From NCBI RefSeq assembly GCF_014529535.1, contig NW_023503374.1:8177685-8241684 (forward strand): 64,000 nt of DNA, in the 5' to 3' direction. Positions 22,449 through 35,445 of this stretch are shown one piece after another (within the stretch, counting starts at the first letter, position 1; the number at the start of each line of letters is the position of its first letter). Source of the DNA: Bradysia coprophila (Eukaryota > Arthropoda > Insecta > Diptera > Sciaridae). Below the pieces are notes generated by a model. The model saw only the letters and a list, made by a program, of their open reading frames with translations, was not told where the DNA came from and did no database searches. Position numbers and translations under genes: made by a program.

Positions 22449-24409
22449 TAAATAACTATTAAGATTCGTTTTTCCGGTCAGGAAAAATCACCAAATGGTG
22501 ATTATGTGGAAAATAAGTGGATACTTTTCCCTCATACAAACTTTAGTTATTTTTCCGGATTGTAAAGAAGAATTCTACTAATGAGAAAATGGATTTATTA
22601 TTTTTAGACTCATGTGTTCGACTGCCATAACATAAAAAAACGTTTTAATTTAAAATTGAATTACGCTCCAATTAAAACCAACAATCAGTAATTTCAATAT
22701 GAATTGATTCTCGTTTTTGCGAGAATTGGATATAATTATGAATGAATGAAAACATATGTTCAAGACTACGGAGAGTTTTACGTAAACCAAATTATCTCTC
22801 GAAATTAAATTCATTGATAATGTATTCAACGTTTTATTCTCTCCCAGGTGAATCTAAATAATCAAATTTTACTTTCTATGACACCCACCTTGCTTAAACG
22901 ATATTCGGTAATAAATTTATTCGAATTCGTGTTAACTGTTTATATTTTTGAAGAAGTTATGGCATATGTCTTCAAACGGAAATCCGCACACTTAGCCGAT
23001 TTGTATGGTAATATCCATACGTTCTGGCGAGAGTCACACGAGATGTACCATTGAATCTATTACAGTTTTCTTCGAAAGTTAAATAATTAAAAGTGGCCAA
23101 AAAATCGTGTCCAATAATTCTTAAACCAAAAACCAATTTGTTTTTTATACCACTGATACGGAGAACCGACATGAACTGAGCGTAATTTTTATGAGTTTAT
23201 GCTATTTCGGTTTTGCTTTACACTTTTTTTTCATTACGACTGGTAACAGCAAACGGTGAATATTGTATACATCTCAGTCACTGACGGAATTTAGATCGAA
23301 TCGGTACACACGTTTTCATTAAGCGCGCTCAGCGTAATAGTTAAAGAAAATTGAATGAAACAACGAGATTCTTTGATCGAATAACTAGGCTTCGCTTTTG
23401 TGTGTATACAACATTATTATACATAGTCAATTGACGGATGATTCGAATATATTTATAAATTGCGATGCAAAGTATGAAAATTTAATTTACGTTTTGAAAT
23501 TAATTAGTTTCTGTGTCCTACTTAAATGCGTATACATTATTGATAATTCAAATTCTAAAGTGATTAACTGAAAAAAAAAGTTGGATTTTTTTTGCTATTA
23601 TGCAAAAACAACAGTGAGCTACATAGCACAAGCTGTTAGATATAAGTTAGACTGTGTGTTCTATTGAGAAATACAAAATTTGTTATAAATCGGTTTAACA
23701 TTTTCGCCAGCAAATTTATTTTTGTTTGTTAATCGATGACGTGAAATTCATATTTTAAAATGCGATAACAAAAAAGAAACGAATTTATAAAAATATCACG
23801 CTAAGTGCTAAATGGATGGCCATTAGTAACAATAAAGGTAATTACGAAAATCATATTTAATTAGACGTGAACAGCATGTTCTATTATATTTTGAATGAAT
23901 TTACTCAGCAATGGCAATAAATATTAAATCGAGAAAAAAATGTTTGTTTATTATAAATGAGTTATTAAATCAAATCATTTATGTTGGGCAATGGGAATTA
24001 ATTGTTTAATTATTTAAACGATTCCAACCTTTTACAGATAGTAAGTGTTGCGACTCTTACTTCTTTTGATCTAAGTAATAAGTACGCTGATATACCGAAA
24101 CACCGATTGATACCAAATCTTCTACTTGATTTGTTTTAACCTGCATTTCGATATATGCGACCACATTAGCCAAGTTGATTGCTTATTCTGGTCAACGGTG
24201 ATAATAGCAGATGATAAAGTTGAAGATGATACATGTTCTCAAGCCAATAAATGCTGTTGTTGGAAATTTTTGTAAAGTCGTGGAGGGATAAAAAGTATCA
24301 AGAATCGTCCGATAAATTGTATTTCCGTTAAAATAACAATTTTAGTCATTAATGTTGACAGGTCGGATTCTAATAGAAATTAAGGATATGACTTAAGGAA
24401 AGCTTTGTG

Positions 24410-24703
24410 TAAGGCTTGGAACAGGTCAGTTCAACAATGTTGAATCAACATGAAATATCTAAAACTTGATTTAACTTGAAGTCTGATTATTGAATTTATA
24501 CTTTACCTGAATTAACCTAAAGCCTGATTCTACCTGAAAGGGACTAACTTGAACTTGAACATTGCATTTTTCAATTCAGGTCAGGTCAGATTCATGATTC
24601 AATGAGTCTGATGATTTCAGATCAGGTACGTTTATGAACTGAAGGCCAGTTCAGGTAAAATCTGGTTTCAGTTTCAAGGAATACCTGATCTGTTCCTAGC
24701 TTT
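24410..24703. mobile_element. hAT-like MITE, 294 bp, ACCTGA-rich, with 8-bp TSD
   Basis: Terminal repeats TAAGGCTTGGAACAG and (reverse strand) AAAGCTAGGAACAG. Identical GCTTTGTG flanks lie at 24402-24409 and 24704-24711. The interior is packed with ACCTGA/TCAGGT and related words in both orientations. Related fragments at 3610 and 13904, and a weaker one near 51706-51830. Confidence 0.8.
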
Positions 24704-26418
24704 GCTTTGTGGGAGTCTGCAAAAATAGAACTTGTGGCTAGTAAAATATCCGACGATTGAGTATTCTTTGCGAAGTTCTATAGTTTTTATTCCTTAGGTC
24801 ATTCTTTTTTGCTCGGGCCCTCACTATTTAAACATGAAATTTAATATTTTTTTGTTTTTGAAATACATTTAAATTTAGCAAGCAAATAGTCATCACAATA
24901 CATTTTGTAGTTGAAACATAATTGTCGTTATCTATTACTGCACAAACACAATGTATTGACTTCCTGCTGCAATCTTAAATATTTTTTTGTAGAATTTTGG
25001 GCACAGCCAAAAAAGAGGTGAATTCCTCGAATACCTTGTGATTATCATAGGCAATATATTGACAGCTGTTAGTGATGTTTAAATTGAGCAAATTAAATGT
25101 ATATTAAAGAGAAATGTCTTATTTTCAGCATGACTCAAGACTTTTTTAGTTGTAAAGTTCCTTCAGAATCGTTTTGCACAACATTAAAATTAGTGGTGCA
25201 CTTTAATGTGTTTGAACTAAATTTAAATCTGGGATTTTTTTTGCTACTTCATTACTTACAGGTGCGCCTTTTTGACCTAAAACTATCAGGGTGCGGCTGC
25301 TATACATACCCCCGAACTCATTAATTCCATTTCCCCTTGTACGGTCTCACATATATAAAACACTGATTGAGCTATGTATTTGCATACATTTTTTGAAAAC
25401 ACTTTCGTCATTAACATAAAAATGTTCATTTGCGTCATATTTTCCTATTTATGATCTCAAGCATATTGAATGCGGCTGTTATCAAATAATCGATGAAGGT
25501 ACTTACCAATTTTTTTCTTTTTCTTTTCTTCGTTGACAAATTTCATTGTACGCTAACCAGAGTAAATATGGGCACAGACATAATATTATTGAAATATTAA
25601 AAATTGAAATCACAGACGTGATTAAAGCAGCTTTTGGGAGGTATAGAAAAAAAAGTTTTATGATGTCATCATACCACAGTGTACATACAGAGAGTTTCTG
25701 CCAAAATTAGAAACTAGCACGAAGTCATTCAATATTAATATATTAGCATATACCTAGCCTATCTGCGTATTTTGTTAAATACTCTCATATTATATACCAT
25801 ACAATGTATGATCGTGTAGTGAACGGATTTACTTCAACATTATTGTCGCAGAGCTAAACGATTATTATTTTTGTTGTTGTATAATAAACAGTGTTATACA
25901 ACAAGTATTACCTTACATTTAATTAAAGCAAATTTAATTACGTTTTTATGATTCCTTGTACAATGTACATATGCGATAGAGTATACGCGAAACTTGCGCA
26001 CATATACATACCGTCATTTCCAAATAAAAGCAGTGAATGAAACACGAGCAGTAAACAAGATTGTCGTTTCAGAAATGATTTCATCCAGCCCGGCATTAAA
26101 TTGAGTTAGAATTTTTTAGAGCTAATTATTTAGATCTGTGTTTAATTCCGTATGGAACTGGAACTGCACGACGCACTCCTTAAATCTATTACTTCTGTTG
26201 CTGAACTGTTTCCTAGAGCATGCTACCAAATCTTTTACTTCATCAGATTTAACATTATATTTGTTGACGTTGCGATAAAAAGTTGCGTCTAGCCGTGAAT
26301 AATGTGTCAAAATGACGATACCAATTGAAATTGGACAGTATTACTACTATAGCATGTAGCATGTCCGAGCATCTCATTTTGAATATACAATTAAAACGTT
26401 ACGCACAAGGGATATCCG

Positions 26419-26630
26419 GGATATCCCGAGTGGAAGATAAACTAGAACTGTTTGAAAACATTTGAACAAAGGAAATCCTCAGAAAACTAGAAAACAAAAC
26501 CTAAAAACTTAAAAAGAAAATACAGTTTAACGTTTAAGGAAGTCTTCTCCCAATCATAGAAAATCCTTATAAGATTTCCTTTTTGAAAATCCTTTGTGAA
26601 AGTGACAAATTTACACACCTCGGGATATCC
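26419..26630. repeat. Inverted GATATCCCGAG pair
   Basis: GGATATCCCGAG at 26419-26430 and its inverse CTCGGGATATCC at 26619-26630 bound ~190 bp of AT-rich sequence. An extra palindromic GGATATCC precedes it. Possible MITE remnant. Confidence 0.35.
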
Positions 26631-29600
26631 AACACTATCCAACACTGTCTAAGTTGCAGAGAAAGATTACAAACCATGTAAGGAAGGATACATAAAATCT
26701 ACTTGGTTGACTTATATTGAGGCCCTAATTGATGACAATAATTTATCGAAATATGATCTTGTTGGTGACACAAAACAACCCACGCTTTGTGTGAAAAACT
26801 GTTTAATATAAAGTCGACCATCAATGACCGAAGATAACACAATAAGGCAAAAACATTCTCTTCAATAATCTCTTTTACTTGTATCAGTCTCTTTTTGACC
26901 AATTGAATGATCTATGTATAACAGTTGTGAGCTTTGAGTGACTATACTTGTCCAATGGAAGAGTCATTGTAAACGTTTAGGAAGAAAAGTAAGACGTTTA
27001 GTAAGACAAACGAATTAAATATTTCAGCTAGAGTCTTGAATGCTTCATGTACTGAATTAAGTAATCAAGCAGTAAATAAAAATCCTCAGACTCTAAGAAT
27101 ATTCTTGGGAAGTCTTAAATTTTGAATGTGTAAAATTTCTGATGTTTTTTTTCACAGGATACACAAATTTAACAAAAATTATCTTCAACATTCTGTTTGT
27201 AACCAAAACATTCGACTACTTTCAAGGTGATAACGCCTTTTGTATCAACAGCTGCTAATTACATTTAAACGAGTTGCAATCAAATATTATTCAATTTTTG
27301 GTCATAGCATCTTATAAATACATAAACAATCCAAAAGTTTCTATTCCGGCTAACCGAACTCATAAATTTTGCTGTTTACATTTTTCGTTGTAAGATTGAA
27401 TTCAATTCCGCACCGCCGTTTATGTAGTTATTGCTAGGTGTATTAGTTTCACGAAAATAAATACGAAACAAATTCATGAATAATTGAGTTTCCATTTGAA
27501 ATTATAATTTAAAACAAACTCACCTTCGAAAAATGAGATGAAAAAAAATTGTTTTAAATAAATATTTCCTCAGAATAGTGATACATCAATATATTCTAAA
27601 AAAAACATTTTTGCCGGTTCTGTATGTCTTTTTTATAGAAGTTTGTGTTAATAAATACCACTTCATTTGAATCATTAAGCAGAACTATAAATTTTTTGTT
27701 TCCTACGTCTTTCTACAATATGCTAATGGGTGATGATCGGAGCCGAAAGAGTAGATGACCGAATTACCATGAAATGGTATAATCGGTAAACTCTTGAATT
27801 AATCGCTTTTAAGAGCATCATCGAAAAGATGTAACCTTCTTTCGGCTTCGAAATTATAAAATGGATTTTTATCTAATGATCCAATTATAAATAAATGCGA
27901 GCAAAGAAAATTACTTTTGGATAGATAAAAGAAATTTTCAATTAAATGCTTTATCGAACATTGACTTGAAATTCATAAAAACAGAGACGAACAAGAGGCG
28001 TGCATTGGAACACATGGCTCCCTACTCCAATTTATACATATTATGATTATGATTATCGTGCTATTTAAACAAAAAATAAATGTTGGATATCAATATTTTA
28101 CTCTTCGAATCATAATAATCAACTGTTTTATCATAGCTTTGTCGACTCGTAATAGTGACTAATTACTGGAAAGGTTTTATGTGCCTGCGATACGTAAATG
28201 TGTCATTACTACTGTCCATATAAAGTAATAGTACATTACGTCCGGGGGTCCAAATTTTCGTTTTGACGAGTGCAGTTTTTACGATGAATGATTTTCGTTT
28301 TTTCACACAATCTGTAATGAGTGTGTTTAACAATATATGCCTAAATTGTCTAAATTTGTGTTACACCGCCTTCGTGATCAACTGAGAAGTGCCGTAACTT
28401 GTTCTTTCAGGACCTTGGAGACGATTGAGGCTTACTCACAGACATCAATCTGTATCATTATCACGATTCGAGTTAATTACTTCTTAAAACTATATTTTCG
28501 GAAGATTTACGCTAAATCTTTTACTTCATTAATTTCAACATAAGTCGTTCATAAGCTCATATAAGCCAAAGGTTTTGTGCTTCGAGATTATGAAAAATCA
28601 GTGCTACAATTAAACAAGTCGATAGAAAATTAGAACCACCACCTTTTTGCATGCTTCTTTAGCGTTTTTTCGGTCTATGATGTTTTATATTTCTCGTCCT
28701 CTAATCAATAACTTTCGACCCAGACCTTAGCACTATGTACTTCTTAGTCATTCCAAAAAAATCAGCCTAGAAGATTTTTCGACAAAGCGCTGTTGATGCT
28801 GCAATCAATAATCAAACCAATTACAGCGAAATGTTGTTATACTCACAACATTTACATAAATTAAGTCCATTTATTGGGTAACATGCAGTACGTTACGAGT
28901 AACAAAAACATTTCAATCTTATACCACACACAAATTACAATCGTTGGAAATAGTAAGTTGATTTGCACCATCAACATTATCAGTCATAAATTAATTAAAA
29001 AAATCGATTCTATGTTCTAGTTTATAGTGGAAAATATGAAATGGATTTCGTTTTATTTTGATTGAAATTAATATCAACCAGTAAATCATTTCGGGGTTCG
29101 GTAATTAAATTCTTGGTTTTTTGTTGGTTCTATACTGCAAGATAAGCGCATAAATGCACATCAAATAATAACAGAAAACATAAATTCTTTCACGTGATAT
29201 CTTTTAGTTATACTAAAACCTTATTTCAACTTTGATGGATCTTAGCCATGTGTTGTAACATTTATCATATTTTAGTGTGTACGACCTATTCTTAATAGTT
29301 TCGAGTTTTTTTCAGTTTTTATTTTCACGTCAATGGTCGATACACTTGTGTTATAATGCACTGCATCGTTAGCATTTAATGTTACAAATAGATTTTTATT
29401 TAAAAATGCTTTCACTGTGTACGTTCGGCTGGTTAAAGTGGTTTTTTTTTCTGGCTAATACATTTGTTCAATTGTAAAATCTTGTTACTAACCGCAATCC
29501 AACCCAACAGTATCAATTTCTGTTTTTTGATGGTGGGCACAAATGAGACAAACAACAAATTCGTTTTGATTAATTGTAAATACAATGCTTCGAACATATA

Positions 29601-30630
29601 ACTTCCACTTGTTTTTAATAAACATTTCATCTGTTTCCATATACGATTCGGGCATCACCATAAAAATAATGTTATTCTACGTAGTAAAATGTTTCACAGT
29701 AACCAGACAACCTTTCACTTTTTATAGCAGTGAATGACCACACTATTTGTGTAAGTTACTAAAATTTATTTAAGCTTGCACATTATCGCACATGGCTGCG
29801 TTGCATCAATTAAAATTCTAAATATTTTCCTCATCAACAAGCCGCAACAAGCATCAACAATAATCCATTTCTAGTTCGTATGGCTTAAGTTATTTACATC
29901 GTAAAACCGAAACAAAAACCTTCTTTATTACGATGTATGTACTGAGAAAATGAATGACTTTAGCTAGGCTTCACAATAGAATGAAGATCACAGATCACTC
30001 TTGATGACTGAATGCTAATTACGTATTTTGTTTAGAACATAAAAATGTTTATTCAGCATATATATACTGAAGAAAGCAAGACCTGTGGATGTTTTTACAG
30101 CGTTTTACGTACTCATGTAAAATAATCTACTGCATTCAGTCACAGAGCGTGTCCATAGTTTTTTTTTGTCATCTAGTTTATTGTTTTCATACAAAATGAT
30201 AATCATGTTAAAAAGATTCACATTGAACTTGTTCTCTGTATATGGCGAGGTATTTACTGGTCGTTTTCTCAGTTTGCTAGTTTTTCCTGTAGCTCTCGCA
30301 TGAATAATTTCACTAGACATGTGTGTATATGGAAAATGACGAAAGCTAAATAGAACTTGTATGTCACTGAGTTGATATGATATTGATAAAAAAAAGTCAT
30401 AACGGTCGAACGTTCATTCGTACTACATTTTCAACTCGAATAGGAGTTTACATTCAATTGAAATACGTACTAATGTAGTTAAATGTAACGGTTCATCTTA
30501 GCTACGACTCGAATCCTTTTTGTACGATGGAATTACTGACACAAAAGATTAGATGTAACTTACCAAACAATTAAGGCTATTATTACATTATCTACAACTG
30601 TTATTGACGTGAAGATAAAAATACACTGTG

Positions 30631-30700
30631 GCTATTCGTACGCGCGTGCGAATAGTTAATTACAATAAGGAATGGCTATTCGCACGCGCGTGCGAATAGC
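30631..30700. repeat. Twin GC-rich palindromes
   Basis: 30675-30700 is a perfect 26-bp palindrome with centre CACGCGCGTG and ends GCTATTCG/CGAATAGC. 30631-30655 is the same with one change and a base missing at the end. They stand out against AT-rich surroundings and are separated by 19 bp. Confidence 0.8.
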
Positions 30701-31050
30701 ATCAGCAATAAAAATACGGGATGTGCTCTGGCTATTACGGTCTTTTGTAATCAAATATATGTTAAAACTAAATGAAGTAATAGATTTTGTTTCAATACTT
30801 TTAGCAATCAAAATATTTATTTGCTAAGACATTCTCTTCTATATGACATTGTGATTATGTCTAGCCGTCATCTGTTAGCTACACTAATGTCTAGAGGAGG
30901 TATTAATCTATGGTTCATGTGTTTAGACAAATTATGATCAATAACAAAGTTGTGGCGGAATTTCGATTATTTGAGCAGATTTGAGACACGGACTGCCCTT
31001 CCAATTTTTGTAAAACCATTACCCTTTGTGTGAATACTAGAGCTCTCATC

Positions 31051-32227
31051 TAGAGGTGTGCTGGTCAACTTTTCGGCGGCGGCTGTAAACATTTTTCAGA
31101 GTATCGGCGGCGGCGTGAATCGACTGAAGTTTTTTTTTCGGCGGCTCGCTTCGGCGCAATAGAATTTTTAAACGGCGGCGGCGGCGCATTTCGGCGCAAA
31201 AATCGACGCTATATGGCGAATTGTTACTACTTTTCGGAAAAGTTTTTTCGCTTCACTCTAGATTTATAATATTGTATTTGAAGATAATTGCTAAATATTC
31301 AATTTCTTGTTTCGACAAAAAGCGGTCCAAGACATTCTCAGTGAAACTAATAGCTCAGAAACCATTTTTTAATCTTGTTGTTACTCAAAATTGGACATTC
31401 AAACGGAAAAATAAGTAATTGACTTTCTATTAAACTTCATGTAAAAAGACCACCAATATTCCACTAATTTTAAGCATACATTAAGCTAACACATTAGTGG
31501 TCGGAATTGTGGTCGTACATTTTTCAAAAAGAATTCTGATGAAAAGATATCATTAAAAAGGAAATACGAAACACGCAAATGTAGGCTTCAAATTTAGCTA
31601 AGTACCGGTGCCTCTTTAAGTATCCGATAAAGTCGGGATTTTCTAATCAGCTATATACCAGCCGAAACTCAAACTTATTTTGGCAGATTTTTCGAAATCT
31701 GCACTAGTTTCATACTTTTCCATGGTCAATAAAGAAGAAAGTTGAAAAATCTGCCAAAAGCTATATGCTTCGCTTATTGACGTTATTGATTGGTTATATA
31801 TAATTACCAAAATATTATTTTCTCTTTTTATCAACATCAACGTATACGAGCGCAGCGAAGGAGTTTACTTTACACACGAGTACATTTTTCTCAATATACC
31901 ATCACTTATACAGATTTTTTCGAGTATTAGTTCTCTAACATGCGTTCTCATTTTGGACACATGCAATATGGTGGTTTTCCTCACTCAATTCTATTATGTT
32001 TTTTGATAAAAAAAATTTTTTTCTCGTACTTAGTGAAACAAATTCATTCCCAATTACCTCTACTTTGCGCCGAAACATGAGGAAAAAATAAACCGGCGGC
32101 GCTGTGTTTTATTTTTACCGACGGCGGCGCAATCGGCTGAACAATTTAAAATTTCGACCGGCGGCGGCTGACTTTTTATTGAAATTTTCGGCGGTGATCG
32201 GCGCGACTGGCGCCGGCGCTGACCTCT
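31051..32227. mobile_element. hAT-like non-autonomous element, 1.18 kb, GGCGGC-rich ends
   Basis: Ends TAGAGGTGTGCTGG and (reverse strand) AGAGGTCAGCGCCGG. Flanks CTCTCATC (31043-31050) and ACCTCATC (32228-32235) match at 6 of 8 positions, as an aged hAT target duplication would. The outer ~180 bp on each side is dense in CGGCGG/GCCGCC words inside an AT-rich host. The middle ~850 bp is AT-rich and has no transposase. Confidence 0.7.
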
Positions 32228-32569
32228 ACCTCATCCAAAGATCCTACGAATAAAATCGACCTCACAGAAAGGCAAATATAAGGCATAATCATCTGTTATT
32301 GACAGCAGCGACAAAAATAAACGTTTAGCTACCTCATGTTGTCTTATGTAGCAAATATGAGTTACATTAAATGAAGTAGAAGATTCACAACAAAAGAAGT
32401 AGCAGACCTATTAAGGGTAGTGTTGTTCTGCTCATTTCTGTGCAGAACGCGCACGGAGGCCTCCGTTGGGCCTATTGTGCTCAATAGCAGACCTAATTAT
32501 TATATCGGTTGATATGCGTTCAACTTTAATCATTATTCGATAACTAATTTAATATTTTAAACATTGCAG

Positions 32570-32631
32570 ATACTTCTGTCGCAGCTGACAATGAAGCTGA
32601 TGGAAAGACACAGAAAGAAGCAGAAATTTAA
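32570..32631 (+). CDS. Possible terminal exon of an unidentified gene
   Basis: After a TTGCAG acceptor, one frame reads DTSVAADNEADGKTQKEAEI then TAA at 32629-32631, with AATAAA immediately after at 32632-32637. The acidic, lysine-containing tail and adjacent poly(A) signal suggest a last exon, but no upstream exon was found. Weak evidence. Confidence 0.25.
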
Positions 32632-32919
32632 AATAAAAATTTATTGAAATTTACTTTACTGTGTTTCGCAACACCAAAACATCGAAGCACAACGACAAAA
32701 TTGTATCCGAAAGTCTTTTAAGATAAAATCTGGATAATCTCTTCGGTACGAAAACCATTTGTCTTACTTTTATTAGACAAAATTTAAATTAGTTTTTCTT
32801 ATCGTCTGTTCGAATCTGTTAACACACGAAATTGTAAAAAAATTCTTTTATTTTTATTTTACAGAATAAGCTTCGCGCACACAACAAAATTATAACAAAA
32901 ATACATTGTATATGTGGCC

Positions 32920-34195
32920 ATGAATACACCAAAGAAGTCTCGTAAATCTGAATGTTGTAGCGTGAATTTTGTCAGTTGCGTTCTTCACATCTTCAACTTT
33001 ATTTTCTTTGTAAGTACAACGTCTGCCAAACAATACGTAATAAGATATTGTGAGAGTCTTTTAGTGGCACGAAACTGAAAAATAAAACCTTGTCCTTTAA
33101 TTTTTAGGTCTCCGGTGTTCTAGTTTCGGCTGTTAGTATATGGACGTTATTTTGGAAACATCAATATGTTTCTCTTCTACCAACACCAAGTTATCTCATC
33201 GGAACTTATTCGCTACTAGGAGCTGGTTGTCTAAGTGTTTTTGGTAGTTTTATGGGGCTATGCGGAATTTGCCGGCAGTACAAAACGCTGATTTTATGTG
33301 TAAGTGTTCAACGGATTTGGACCGTTTAAAAATGATGTTACCTTCGAAAGGAGAGAGGGATGTATAAAAAATGTTACGAATTCGGACGAATTCAATCGGT
33401 CGGAGTGCTTGCTGTCATATTTCAAATTGATTTTTGGATTTGAAATGCAAGAATTGTTTGGTTCCAGAAACTCCAAGACCAATAACCAAAGAGCCTAGAC
33501 TAGCTTCTTCACAAAAATGTATTTAAATTATCACTAAAACGTACATTGACCTCATTTCTTAGTACATCTACCTCTTGCTGATCGTATTTCTCTTGGAAGC
33601 TACAGTTGGTGGTCTGGCTTATATATACGAGAACCAAATAACCGAAGAACTCCAAGACTCGTTGAACACAACGTTTCTGGAACACTACGCCATAGATGAG
33701 GAGAAAACCACTGCCATAGATCAAATGCAACAAGATGTAAACAGTTTTTTTTTTTAGAAATTCTCACCAAGGTTCATGGAACAATTTACCGTTCCTTTTT
33801 CTAGTACAGCTGTTGTGGAGCGTTTCGCTTCGAAGACTGGCGGTACAGTCTTTGGTTGAAATCCGAACGGACCGATCTACTGCGATCGACGGAAAATCGA
33901 CTAGTTCCCGATTCGTGTTGCATAAGCATGAGGGATAAATGTGGCCTACGGGATCATCCAAGTAACATTCCTTACACCGTGAGTATAGAATTTTACAAAA
34001 TTCGGTTGTAAAAAATGGCACTCAAAGGGAAATTTCTTCTCTTTCTTTAAGGGCTGCATTTATAAATTTTCGGATGAGCTTCGCGATCATTTGAATATTG
34101 TTGCGGCAGTTGGTTCCGGTATTTGTGTAGTTAAGATTTTTGGTATGATTATAGCAATAGTACTGTACATCAAATTAAAGGACGTGATTCAATGA
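32920..34195 (+). CDS. Tetraspanin
   Basis: Five exons: 32920-33009, 33108-33299, 33563-33736, 33805-33978 and 34052-34195, 774 nt, 257 aa. All introns are phase 0, as is common in tetraspanins. Four membrane spans are visible: about residues 17-42, 52-85, 95-115, and 221-247 after the large loop. The large extracellular loop starts with the signature YSCCG and carries six cysteines (CCG, SCC, KCG, GC), so three disulphides are expected. Intracellular juxtamembrane Cys pairs (for example ECC) are candidate palmitoylation sites. The protein should organise membrane microdomains with integrins or receptors. AATAAA lies at 34601. I cannot name the orthologue. Confidence 0.93.
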
Positions 34196-34899
34196 CATAC
34201 GTATGCGGATCCAAATCTATTCTATAAAATAGAGGATCCCTACATCGATGGTATTAGTGTCATTTATGAGCAGGAACAGTGTCCTATCCATCCTAGGAAT
34301 GTGCGAATGTGTCGTGAATCTCAAAATGCAGATAGTTTGCATTTAATGGATGTCCCATTGTAAAGGGAGTGAGTGAATGAGTGTGTACATTGTATTTATG
34401 TAGAACGGGTCAAAATACTAATTTTTTTTACTAATTTATCAATTTTAAGTCAAAGTCAGCTTAATACTTAAGTGTTACAGAGGTGAATCTTTAGTTAAAC
34501 TAATTTATGTTACTACTTAATGTCCTCATGTCGAAAATACCTCTTTCTGTTGAAAATTGTTGTAAATATATCAAGACGCGAAGTACAAGTTTTTGTACGA
34601 AATAAATGAATAAAACATTGACATTACAATCGACTCTTTTCTGTGTTTTAATAGAATTCTTTCGTACATCGGCAAATATTTTGTTTTAGTACACGAACAT
34701 CAAGAATAAATGGTTAGTGTTCTAATACCCATGACAACACCGGTATGGCTGATCTAGAGCCATAGATTTTGCAGAACAATCACATCCACCTCTATACATA
34801 GACTCATATAATTCTGAGAAGGGATTCATGACAACTAATGGAATGCTGAAGCAACATTAACCTTTCACTCACAGCATTTTTAACATACTTACCTACTTA
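34196..34899. other. Tetraspanin 3' UTR and short intergenic
   Basis: 3' UTR to about 34625 (AATAAA at 34601-34606), then AT-rich sequence without a recognised feature. Confidence 0.5.
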
Positions 34900-35445
34900 C
34901 TTAGGCGGGCACTACAACCTACTATTGGTTTTGGCCTTCTCCAGCAATCTTCTCCAATTGGACCTATTCCGCGCAAACGTTCTCCAGTCGCTCACTCTTC
35001 AAAAATTGATCGAAAAGGATTTCATTCACCTCCAGCATATGGTCCGTTGGTCCACCATCAGACAATGAAGTTGTCATGTACTTGGTTTTTCTCTCACTGA
35101 CCTTTAGACCGAACTCAGCACCCTTATCTTCGATTTTCGTGAAATTAACGACGTCAACGTACAATTCAGTCCAGGTCGTCAGCATATCCCAACAACTGAC
35201 TCAACTTTCTGAAGATTGTACCGCTGGTTTCCATGTCGCTCTCTCTTATCACCTTCTCAAGAACAATGTTAAAGAATAGATCTGCCAGTCCATCGCCTTG
35301 TCTAATTCCTTCCAAGTACTTCTAGTACTTCAAAGGTATCAGATAGATTGTTTCGAATTTTGACCTTGGCTCTCACATGTGACAGAGTCATTCTAGCCAA
35401 ATCAATAAGTTTTTTGGGGTAACCAACATATCAATGCAAAATCTA
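34900..35445 (-). mobile_element. LINE reverse-transcriptase fragment
   Basis: Minus-strand RT pieces in more than one frame. YPKKLIDLARMTL and NNLSDTFEVLE come first, then GIRQGDGLADLFFNIVLE, then a decayed YADD region. Last comes FGLKVSERKTKYM at 34964-35185. Both ends of the element are missing and frames are broken. It is a different family from the LINE at 5127-6482. Clade not determined. Confidence 0.75.

Larger units (their letters stand above)
21216..32569. other. 11-kb gene-poor AT-rich region
   Basis: No supported protein gene. Landmarks are a tRNA-like relic at 22031-22108, a foldback at 22329-22448, a complete hAT-like MITE at 24410-24703, an inverted GATATCC pair at 26419-26630, twin palindromes at 30631-30700 and a 1.2 kb hAT-like element at 31051-32227. 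The remainder is AT-rich with chance frames under 75 codons. Part of it may be intron of a gene whose last exon could be 32570-32631. Confidence 0.5.

Noticed and set aside
25508-25546. Minus-strand ATG followed by a short basic peptide and a perfect GTAAGTACC donor, as if a first exon
   Set aside because: Only 13 codons of low-complexity lysine, with no downstream exon on that strand; chance is as likely.
31221-31418. 65-codon frame inside the hAT-like element as a transposase remnant
   Set aside because: No transposase motif, AT-rich composition, and it does not continue in other frames.
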